From positions 1 through 6,387 of the forward strand of contig ONFH01000182.1 of the NCBI GenBank assembly GCA_900317015.1: 6,387 bases of DNA. The letters run 5' to 3'. The position numbers and the translations under genes are program-made. Position 1 is the first letter of the stretch. Every line of letters begins with the position of its first letter. Under the pieces are notes generated by a model, which was not told where the DNA came from, did not search any database, and was given only the letters and a program-made list of their open reading frames with translations. Positions 1-5,525 of this stretch are shown piece by piece. The stretch is from an uncultured Erysipelotrichaceae bacterium (GTDB taxonomy: Bacteria; Bacillota_I; Bacilli_A; Erysipelotrichales; Coprobacillaceae).

Positions 1-97
1 TAAGCATTTACGCCTAATATTTTTTAAACAATCTTAAAAACTTGCCTAAATTTTTCGAATTTTGCAAGAAATTTCAAATGTTTTAAATTTCAAAGTA
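1..97. other. AT-rich non-coding region upstream of the first promoter
   Basis: No gene is visible here. The stretch is very AT-rich compared with the genes. It holds a near-direct repeat, GCCTAATATTTTT (from 12) and GCCTAAATTTTT (from 44). It also holds an imperfect hairpin: CTTGC 41-45 pairs with GCAAG 64-68, and AAATT 48-52 with AATTT 58-62. The hairpin is followed by a T-run only when read on the minus strand, so it is not a convincing terminator for a gene entering from the left. The segment just before the -35 box could act as an UP element or an operator. Confidence 0.5.
69..94. repeat. Direct repeat AAATTTCAAA upstream of promoter
   Basis: The decamer AAATTTCAAA occurs at 69-78 and again at 85-94, a 16-bp period, ending four bases before the -35 box. 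The first copy is preceded by G, giving the palindrome GAAATTTC at 68-75, and GAAATTT 68-74 is also an inverted match to AAATTTC 85-91. The position suits an activator site or UP element. The base composition also makes chance repetition plausible. Confidence 0.4.
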
Positions 98-126
98 TTG
101 AATCAAAAATAAGTGATGGTTATAAT
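98..126 (+). promoter_or_regulatory. Sigma-A type promoter for the dehydratase operon
   Basis: The -35 box is TTGAAT (98-103), followed by a 17-bp spacer and a perfect -10 box TATAAT (121-126). Transcription should start near 132-134, about 25 nt before the ATG at 158. This placement excludes the GTG/ATG codons at 113 and 116 as starts, because they lie upstream of the expected transcript. Confidence 0.75.
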
Positions 127-157
127 AGTCGAAGATTGTTGTAAGGAAGGTGGCTTT

Positions 158-1147
158 ATGGAATACATGCGCATACCGAAGTCTAAGAAAGACAAGGGAT
201 CCATTGTCGTTGGATTACCACGCGCATTTTTTTATTTTCGTTATCATACCCTTTGGCAGACCTTTTTCAAAGGGTTGCATATAAAAACAAAGGTCAGTGC
301 ACCAACCAATTTGGATATGGTGAACATGGGGACAAAGAAAGCTGTCTCAGAAATGTGCTTAGCCATGAAGATCTATTTAGGTCATGTGGCGGCCTTAGCT
401 GATTCAGTTGATTATATGCTAGTGCCTCGTATGAGAGACTTTGGCATTCGTCGTGTCATGTGTACAAACTTTGAATCCTTGCCGGATATCGTCTCAAATA
501 CGTTTCATGATGCTTCATTTGAGGTCTTGACTTACGATATTGATTCCTCAAAAAAGATGGATGAACGTGATGCTATGATAAAGATGGGCATTGAAATGGG
601 CTTTAAGAAAAGTGAAGTTAAGAAAGCCTATAAGGAAGCCTTAAAGGCTCAGGAACTCGTCGACTTAAAGAATGTCACAGAGACAGAAAAGAAATATCAA
701 AGTGATGGCATTAAGATCGCCGTCGCTGGTCATTCTTATGTCATTGAAGATGAATACTTTGGTAAACCCGTTTTAGATTACTTAGAAGAAAATGGTGTGA
801 CAGTTGTCCGCAGTGACTTTGTCAAACGTAAGGATGCATTAAAGATGTCACACAAGGTCTCACCAACATTGAAATGGGAGATCTCCCGTGAGATCGTGGG
901 CTCACTTGCGATGCATTATCAGGATATTGATGGGGTCATTCTCTTATCCGTCTATCCTTGTGCCTTAGATTCGATGGTCAATGATATGTTGATGAGGAAA
1001 AATGAAATGACCAAAATCCCGATGTTGCAGCTGACATTAGATGCCCAAAGCGGCACAGCGGGTACAGAAACAAGACTTGAAAGCTTTATTGATATTATTA
1101 AGATGAGAAAGGAGGCCGAAGATCATGGCAAAGAAGCAAGATCTTAA
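158..1147 (+). CDS. DUF2229-type 2-hydroxyacyl-CoA dehydratase-like Fe-S subunit
   Basis: This 329-residue protein resembles the DUF2229 (CoA enzyme activase-related) branch of the HgdA/HgdB dehydratase D-component family. These are cytoplasmic Fe-S proteins that receive one electron from an ATP-driven activase. Visible hallmarks are the N-terminal VGLPRAFFYFRYHTLW segment (about 18-33), SEMCLAMKIYLGHVAAL (about 64-80), DYMLVPRM (about 85-92) and a C-terminal IPMLQLTLDAQSGTAGTETR stretch (about 287-306). The protein has exactly three cysteines (67, 102, 268), at positions that match the cluster ligands of the family. The start at 158 is chosen because GGAAGGTGG (145-153) sits correctly before it and the predicted promoter -10 box lies between the upstream alternatives and this codon. 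It overlaps the next gene by 23 nt, implying translational coupling. The C-terminus is similar to that of the next protein, so the two look like paralogous partner subunits. The substrate is unknown. Confidence 0.85.
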   Translation: MEYMRIPKSKKDKGSIVVGLPRAFFYFRYHTLWQTFFKGLHIKTKVSAPTNLDMVNMGTKKAVSEMCLAMKIYLGHVAALADSVDYMLVPRMRDFGIRRVMCTNFESLPDIVSNTFHDASFEVLTYDIDSSKKMDERDAMIKMGIEMGFKKSEVKKAYKEALKAQELVDLKNVTETEKKYQSDGIKIAVAGHSYVIEDEYFGKPVLDYLEENGVTVVRSDFVKRKDALKMSHKVSPTLKWEISREIVGSLAMHYQDIDGVILLSVYPCALDSMVNDMLMRKNEMTKIPMLQLTLDAQSGTAGTETRLESFIDIIKMRKEAEDHGKEARS

Positions 1148-2204
1148 GATTGCCTTTCCAATGATTGCCAACTATAACGAAGTCATTCGTTACTTTATTG
1201 AAGAAGGCATGGATCAGACCTATATTAAACAGCCAAAGATGACGCGACGTACCTTAAAGTTAGGAGCAAAGTATGCGCCTGATATGGTCTGTACGCCATT
1301 TAAGACGATCTTAGGTTCAATGATCGAAGCCTTAGAAGCAGGGGCAGATACCTTGATCATGGCCTTTGGTTACTGTCGTTTAGGCTATTATGGGGAATTA
1401 GCCGAAAAGATCCTAAGAGATCTTGGCTATGAGTTCAATTATCTGAACTTAGCCGAATATACAACCGGGAAATATCGTGATTATTTAAAGGCCTTAGATG
1501 CCTTGAACCCTAAAGCGAAAAAAGTGCAGATGGGCAAGGCCGGCTTAGAGGCTTTAAAAATGATGCAGTATATCGACCAGGTCGAAGAAAAGTATTATGA
1601 AAACTGCGGCTTTGCGGCCGATCGTAAAGCCTATAAAGCAGCTTATCGTCGCTTTATGAATGATATGCATAAAGCGAAAAACGTCAATGATATTAATGAA
1701 GGCTATGAACGCTGTATGAATACATTTGAAGAGATTCCTGTCGATAAGGGTGAATTCCCTTTACGTGTTGGGGTCTTAGGGGAATACTTCACCGTTATGG
1801 ATGAATTCTCTAACTTTGATTTGGAACAGAACTTAGCCGATATGGGCGTCGAAGTCCATCGCTGGATGAACGTTTCTCATCGTAACTTACATTACCCAGG
1901 AGAAAAGAATCTCCATGCCAGCATTAAAGACTACGTCAAATATGAAATGGGTCCAACAAGTACCGCCAATATCTGGTATGCCAAGGACTGTGCCGAAAAG
2001 AACTTCGATGGCATCATCCATGTCAAGTCAGCCGGCTGTACGCCAGAAATCGGTATCATGCCTGTTCTTCAGCGTATTGGACAGGATTACAAGATTCCAA
2101 TTTTATATTTAACATATGATTCACAGGATGGCGATGCGGGTTTCCAGACTCGTCTCGAAGCATTCTATGACATGATTGAAATGAGAAAGAAGGTCAATAT
2201 CTAA
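1125..2204 (+). CDS. 2-hydroxyacyl-CoA dehydratase-like (HgdB-type) Fe-S subunit
   Basis: This 359-residue protein belongs to the 2-hydroxyglutaryl-CoA dehydratase D-component family. It starts IAFPMIANYNEV. It then has APDMVCTPFK (Cys56), LIMAFGYCRLGYYGE (Cys84), a lysine-rich helical middle region (about 115-205), a second Rossmann-like part from about 212 (RVGVLGEYFTVMDE), and HVKSAGCTPEIGIMP (Cys305). Cys56, Cys84 and Cys305 fit the three-cysteine [4Fe-4S] ligand pattern; Cys161, Cys197 and Cys289 are extra. The C-terminal IPILYLTYDSQDGDAGFQTRLEAF parallels the end of the preceding gene, which supports a heterodimer. GGAGG (1111-1115) lies 9 nt before the ATG. The stop overlaps the next start as TAATG. 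In fused relatives this domain is the C-terminal part of a very large activase protein. The family assignment is firm; the reaction is not known. It could be a dehydratase or another difficult low-potential reduction. Confidence 0.88.
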   Translation: MAKKQDLKIAFPMIANYNEVIRYFIEEGMDQTYIKQPKMTRRTLKLGAKYAPDMVCTPFKTILGSMIEALEAGADTLIMAFGYCRLGYYGELAEKILRDLGYEFNYLNLAEYTTGKYRDYLKALDALNPKAKKVQMGKAGLEALKMMQYIDQVEEKYYENCGFAADRKAYKAAYRRFMNDMHKAKNVNDINEGYERCMNTFEEIPVDKGEFPLRVGVLGEYFTVMDEFSNFDLEQNLADMGVEVHRWMNVSHRNLHYPGEKNLHASIKDYVKYEMGPTSTANIWYAKDCAEKNFDGIIHVKSAGCTPEIGIMPVLQRIGQDYKIPILYLTYDSQDGDAGFQTRLEAFYDMIEMRKKVNI

Positions 2205-3187
2205 TGGAACATGCATATATGGGCATCGATGTCGGCTCTATTTCGACAAAGGGTGTCATTATTACTAAACAGAACCAGATCTTATCAAGTGCCTATATCT
2301 GGACCGAAGGGAACCCAATTGGGGCCGTCAAGAAATTATTAAAGCTGCTACAGGAAGGCTTTGATGACAAGAACTATAAGATCGTAGCCGTCGGCACAAC
2401 TGGGTCGGCTCGTAAATTAGTTGGGACCGTTGTAGGGGCAACAGTTGTCAAAAATGAAATTACGGCCCATGCCGTAGGCACGACGACATTCCATCCTGAT
2501 GTCCGTACGATCTTAGAGATCGGTGGTCAGGATTCAAAGATCATCATTGTTGAAAATGGCGTTGCCGTTGACTATGCCATGAATACCTTATGTGCAGCCG
2601 GAACCGGTGCATTCTTATCTTCCCAATCTCATCGTTTAGGCATTCCTGTCGAAGATATGGGAGAGATCGCCTTAAAGTCAGAACATCCAACGCAGATTGC
2701 CGCCCGTTGTACGGTCTTTGCGGAAAGTGACTTAGTTCATAAGATCCAGGTCGGTCATACAAAACAGGATATCGTCGCTGGTTTATGTGCCGCCGTTGTC
2801 GGCAACTATTTAAACAACGTCGGCAAGGGTAAAAAGATCATTGGCCCTGTTGTCTTCCAGGGTGGTGTCTCTAAGAACGTCGGTGTCGTTCAGGCCTTTG
2901 AACGTGCCTTAGATACGCATGTCATCGTCGATGAAAATGGCCATTTGATGGGGGCCATTGGAGCTGCCATCTTAGCTCGTCGTAATAAGAAGCGTACAGA
3001 ATTCTCATTTGATGTCGAAGATATGGAATTCGTGACACGTGAGATCAACTGTGGTGGCTGTCCAAATAACTGTGAGATCATCTGTGTCTACCGTGATGGT
3101 GATTTGATCGACTCATGGGGCAACCGTTGTGAAAAAGGCCATATCGTGGCCAAGAAAGCCTCTCATTTAAAAGATGTCAACGTCTAG
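2204..3187 (+). CDS. ATP-dependent acyl-CoA dehydratase activase (BcrAD/BadFG/HgdC family)
   Basis: This 327-residue ASKHA-fold ATPase is of the HgdC type. Such activases are homodimers sharing one [4Fe-4S] cluster, and they use ATP hydrolysis to push a low-potential electron into the partner dehydratase. Visible motifs are the phosphate loop GIDVGSISTKGVI (about 7-19), VGTTGSAR (63-70), LEIGGQDSKII (104-114), NTLCAAGTGAFL (127-138), AARCTVFAESDLVH (166-179) and FQGGVSKNVGV (218-228). Cys130 and Cys169 match the two cluster ligands per subunit of the family. After the usual end of the ATPase fold (about 262) there is an extra tail with C283-x2-C286-x3-C290-x3-C294 and a GNRCEKG motif at Cys309. 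I recall a similar tail from the fused activase/DUF2229 proteins. The start shares one base with the upstream stop (TAATG), and AGAAGG (2188-2193) is its likely ribosome site. Co-transcription with the two subunits makes them its likely partners. Confidence 0.92.
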   Translation: MEHAYMGIDVGSISTKGVIITKQNQILSSAYIWTEGNPIGAVKKLLKLLQEGFDDKNYKIVAVGTTGSARKLVGTVVGATVVKNEITAHAVGTTTFHPDVRTILEIGGQDSKIIIVENGVAVDYAMNTLCAAGTGAFLSSQSHRLGIPVEDMGEIALKSEHPTQIAARCTVFAESDLVHKIQVGHTKQDIVAGLCAAVVGNYLNNVGKGKKIIGPVVFQGGVSKNVGVVQAFERALDTHVIVDENGHLMGAIGAAILARRNKKRTEFSFDVEDMEFVTREINCGGCPNNCEIICVYRDGDLIDSWGNRCEKGHIVAKKASHLKDVNV

Positions 3188-3194
3188 GAAACAT

Positions 3195-4073
3195 ATGGCA
3201 GAAGCGTCCGTCATCGTGCTCATCACATTGATGGTCTTTGGCGCTCAATACTTTCATAATAAAGAGATCATCTTCCCGGAGATCGCCGCCATTGCCTGCG
3301 GTATGCTTTTAGTCGACAAGCGCAGCTGGCATGTCAGTCGAATCCGTTTATGGCTGGCCATTATGATCTGTGCCGTGATCGGGATGGGCGTTGTTCGTTA
3401 TCTCCCTCTACCAATCATTGCCCAGATGAGTTTAGGCTATGTCATTGCTCAGCTGGTCATGTACGTCATGCAAATCAGCTTTGCACCGATGATCTCGGCC
3501 TGCGTTTTGCCAATCATGTTGCAAAGCAGAAGTGTCGCTTACTTATTATCGGCCGGGATCATGACGTTTCTCATTCTTTTATGTGATCGATTGATCCATG
3601 GGAAAGATGAAAAGCTGGTCTTTTCTAATGAATTTACGAAAACGAATATGCAGGATCTTGTTTTACGTTCGCTCTTAGTTGCCGTGATGATCATGGGAGC
3701 CTTTATGATGAACGTCAAGTTTATGGCGGCTCCACCAATTCTTGTGGCTTTTACCGAAATGACGCATCGTGATCATAAGGTGCGACAGCGTTTTCGGGAA
3801 TTAGTCGTCTTAAGTATTCTTTGTATCGGCTTTGCCTGTCTGTCTCGTTATCTCTTAACGGATACGTATTTAACTTTGGCAGCGCTGCTTACGATCATTG
3901 TGGATCTGATCGTGATGGGCTATCTGAAGTTCTACTTTCCGCCGGTTGCGGCCCTTAGCGTTTTAGCAATGCTCATCCCATATCCGGCAGTGAAGGTGTA
4001 TACGTTTGAAGCGTTAGCTTCCATCATCATCTTCTTTGCCTGTGCACTTTTCTTTTTTAGAAAAGAAATGTAA
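3195..4073 (+). CDS. Polytopic membrane protein with internal duplication, possibly HPP-like
   Basis: This 292-residue protein is very hydrophobic, with roughly ten to twelve membrane segments and no signal peptide or enzymatic motif I recognise. It is an internal tandem duplication at a constant offset of 152 residues: GA 16-17 matches GA 168-169, Pro28 (FPEIAA) matches Pro180 (APPILVA), and FAP 96-98 (FAPMISACVLPIM) matches FPP 248-250 (FPPVAALSVLAML). The repeated FPP-alanine-rich helices resemble the HPP membrane family, but that link is weak. A charged segment, FTEMTHRDHKVRQRFRE (about 186-202), forms one predicted cytoplasmic loop. I start it at 3195 because AGGAA (3186-3190) precedes it closely; an ATG at 3174, overlapping the activase end, lacks a ribosome site. 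It lies 7 nt after the activase stop, so it is the last gene of that operon. A role in transporting the dehydratase substrate or product is only a guess. Confidence 0.75.
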   Translation: MAEASVIVLITLMVFGAQYFHNKEIIFPEIAAIACGMLLVDKRSWHVSRIRLWLAIMICAVIGMGVVRYLPLPIIAQMSLGYVIAQLVMYVMQISFAPMISACVLPIMLQSRSVAYLLSAGIMTFLILLCDRLIHGKDEKLVFSNEFTKTNMQDLVLRSLLVAVMIMGAFMMNVKFMAAPPILVAFTEMTHRDHKVRQRFRELVVLSILCIGFACLSRYLLTDTYLTLAALLTIIVDLIVMGYLKFYFPPVAALSVLAMLIPYPAVKVYTFEALASIIIFFACALFFFRKEM

Positions 4074-4090
4074 TTCGTAAAAAATTGATA

Positions 4091-4119
4091 TGATCATTTG
4101 CATTGACCTCTAGTATAAT
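4091..4119 (+). promoter_or_regulatory. Promoter of the GH13 gene
   Basis: A perfect TATAAT lies at 4114-4119. At 17 bp spacing the -35 position reads TGATCA (4091-4096), only three of six consensus bases. TTGATA (4085-4090) is a better hexamer but 23 bp away, and TTGACC (4103-4108) is only 5 bp away. The expected start of transcription is about 4125-4127, leaving a leader of about 16 nt. Confidence 0.6.
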
Positions 4120-4141
4120 AAAGATACTGGAGGTTTTTATT
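4105..4141 (+). terminator. Hairpin plus T-tract: likely operon terminator, overlapping the GH13 promoter and ribosome site
   Basis: CCTCTAGTAT (4107-4116) pairs with ATACTGGAGG (4124-4133) around the 7-nt loop AATAAAG, with a single G-U. A4106-T4134 and a G-U at 4105/4135 can extend the stem. TTTTTATT follows directly. For RNA arriving from the membrane-protein gene this is a credible intrinsic terminator, though the stem is only moderately GC-rich. Its left arm contains the first bases of the TATAAT box, and its right arm contains the GGAGG (4129-4133) that serves the ATG at 4142. Confidence 0.6.
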
Positions 4142-5428
4142 ATGGCGAGTGATACAAAAAAGCAGTTAAGGAATATCGTCCTATATTCCATCTTTGTACG
4201 AAACTATTCAAAAGAAGGGACATTTAAAAGCGTTGAGAAAGACTTGGACCGCATCAAGGATCTTGGCGTCGATGTGATCTGGCTGATGCCGATCCATCCG
4301 ATCGGTAAAGAAAAACGTAAAGGGGCTTTAGGGTCACCTTATGCGATCTCAGATTATCGCAAGATCAATCCCGAATATGGCACGTTAGAAGACTTTAAAG
4401 ATTTAGTCAAAGCCATTCATGAAAGAGGCATGAAGGTGATCATTGATGTCGTCTTCAATCATACATCCCCTGATTCCGTTTTAGCGACAACGCATCCGGA
4501 ATGGTTCTATCATAAAGCCGATGGCTCTTTAGCCAATCGTGTGGGTGACTGGAGCGATATTGTCGATTTAGATTACAGTCATCGTGAATTATGGGATGAG
4601 CAGATCGAAACGTTAAAATACTGGAGTTATTTTGTGGATGGCTTCCGTTGTGATGTGGCGCCTTTAGTGCCGGTCGACTTCTGGAAGGAAGCCAGAAAAG
4701 CCTGTGGCGATAAATTATGGTTAGCCGAAAGTGTCGAGCCAGGTTTTATTACGTATATGCGTCATTTAAGTATCCCAATGGCGAGTGACAGTGAGCTTTA
4801 CCAGGCTTTTGATGTCCTCTATGACTATGATATCGCAAGATATTATCAGGGTTATTTAACAGGTGACAACACTCTAGAAGAGTATATCAATGCCATTAAC
4901 GATCAGGAGACGATGTATCCCGATAACTATGTCAAAGCAAGATTCCTAGAGAATCATGACCGCTTAAGAGGACACTTCCTGATTCCTAATGCTTTAGACT
5001 TAGACAACTGGACGGCTTTTATGTATTTCCAGAAAGGTTTAGTCATGCTTTATAATGGTCAGGAATATGGCTGCATGCATACCCCAACATTATTTGATAA
5101 GGATGAGATCGAACCGGAAGATTTGGATCTCACACCATTATTAAAGACATTAGGGGAGATCAAGAAAGATCCCTTCTTTGTGGATACGTCTTATCATGTC
5201 GATGTCGTGAAAGACGATGTCGTCATTGCGACCCATGTTAAGAATCAGTCTCAGGAGACATGTGTTGGTATCTTCCATCTCAAAGATGCTAAAAAGACTG
5301 TCCTTGATGTGTCAAAGTATTTACCAGATGGCATCTATGAGGATCTGATCACCGATAAGCGTTATGAAGTGCGACAGGGTGTCTTAGTCACCGATGGTCA
5401 GCCGCTCATGTTTAAAGTAGAGCGTTAG
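4142..5428 (+). CDS. Cytoplasmic GH13 alpha-amylase family enzyme
   Basis: This 428-residue (beta/alpha)8 glycoside hydrolase of family GH13 acts on alpha-glucosidic bonds of maltodextrin- or glycogen-type substrates. The four conserved regions are visible: DVVFNH (102-107), GFRCDVAP (167-174) with nucleophile Asp171, WLAESVEP (193-200) with acid/base Glu196, and FLENHD (268-273) with transition-state Asp273. LYSIFVRNYS (14-23) and LGVDVIWLMPIHPIG (41-55) are typical of strands 1-2. A short beta C-terminal domain runs from about 348. There is no signal peptide, transmembrane segment, carbohydrate-binding or N-terminal beta-sandwich module, so it is likely intracellular and at the short end for the family. 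The start at 4142 is set by GGAGG 8 nt upstream; an upstream in-frame TTG at 4103 precedes the -10 box and is excluded. It stands as a single-gene unit. Whether it is a hydrolase or a transglycosylase cannot be told from the sequence. Confidence 0.9.
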   Translation: MASDTKKQLRNIVLYSIFVRNYSKEGTFKSVEKDLDRIKDLGVDVIWLMPIHPIGKEKRKGALGSPYAISDYRKINPEYGTLEDFKDLVKAIHERGMKVIIDVVFNHTSPDSVLATTHPEWFYHKADGSLANRVGDWSDIVDLDYSHRELWDEQIETLKYWSYFVDGFRCDVAPLVPVDFWKEARKACGDKLWLAESVEPGFITYMRHLSIPMASDSELYQAFDVLYDYDIARYYQGYLTGDNTLEEYINAINDQETMYPDNYVKARFLENHDRLRGHFLIPNALDLDNWTAFMYFQKGLVMLYNGQEYGCMHTPTLFDKDEIEPEDLDLTPLLKTLGEIKKDPFFVDTSYHVDVVKDDVVIATHVKNQSQETCVGIFHLKDAKKTVLDVSKYLPDGIYEDLITDKRYEVRQGVLVTDGQPLMFKVER

Positions 5429-5447
5429 CTATGCATTTTATGTATAG
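5429..5447 (+). other. Small imperfect hairpin after the GH13 stop
   Basis: CTATGCA (5429-5435) pairs with TGTATAG (5441-5447) around a 5-nt loop, with one G-U. It begins directly after the stop codon, but the following bases are ACCCCAAAC, not a T-run. It may be a weak 3'-end structure; it is not a canonical terminator. No other terminator for the GH13 gene is visible. Confidence 0.3.
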
Positions 5448-5467
5448 ACCCCAAACATCATAAGCAT

Positions 5468-5496
5468 TGTACATTTTGACATCTGGATTTTATAAT
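5468..5496 (+). promoter_or_regulatory. Promoter of the CMD-cupin gene
   Basis: TGTACA (5468-5473, four of six consensus bases), a 17-bp spacer and a perfect TATAAT (5491-5496) fit a sigma-A promoter with transcription starting near 5503. A perfect TTGACA at 5476-5481 is only 9 bp from this -10 box. It more likely belongs to the flanking inverted repeat than to the promoter. Confidence 0.6.
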
Positions 5497-5509
5497 GCAT
5501 GTGTCAAAA
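5474..5509. promoter_or_regulatory. Candidate operator: inverted repeat around the -10 box
   Basis: TTTTGACA (5474-5481) and TGTCAAAA (5502-5509) are perfect 8-bp inverted arms separated by 20 bp, with TATAAT centred between them. The right arm covers the expected transcription start and runs into the AAAAGGAG ribosome site. A dimeric repressor bound here would cover the promoter. No regulator gene is in the window to pair with it. Confidence 0.45.
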
Positions 5510-5525
5510 GGAGATGTAAGGAATT

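Noticed and set aside
41..68. CTTGC/GCAAG hairpin as a terminator of an upstream gene
   Set aside because: On the plus strand no T-run follows. The T-run is on the minus-strand side, where no gene would need it.
2544..2762. Minus-strand open frame inside the activase gene
   Set aside because: It lies wholly within a strongly conserved activase sequence on the other strand, has no ribosome site of note and encodes no recognisable protein.
2890..3081. Minus-strand open frame over the activase C-terminus
   Set aside because: It is a shadow of the conserved cysteine-tail coding region and has no family features.
3350..3586. Plus-strand open frame inside the membrane-protein gene
   Set aside because: The membrane-protein frame shows a clear duplicated helical pattern across the same bases; this frame gives a low-complexity, featureless product.
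4047..4065. CTTTTCT/AGAAAAG hairpin at the end of the membrane-protein gene as a terminator
   Set aside because: The stem is short and A/T-rich, lies within the coding sequence, and is not followed by a T-run. The hairpin at 4105-4141 is a far better candidate.
158..4073. Mobile element or horizontally acquired island
   Set aside because: No transposase, integrase, terminal repeats or attachment site is seen, and codon style is even across all six genes.
4103..4119. TTGACC followed by TATAAT as the GH13 promoter
   Set aside because: The spacer is only 5 bp, far too short for a sigma-A promoter. TTGACC may be chance; its last bases belong to the hairpin arm.
5476..5496. TTGACA plus TATAAT as the CMD-cupin promoter pair
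   Set aside because: The spacer is 9 bp. The TTGACA fits better as part of an inverted-repeat arm, and TGTACA at 5468 has the correct 17-bp spacing.
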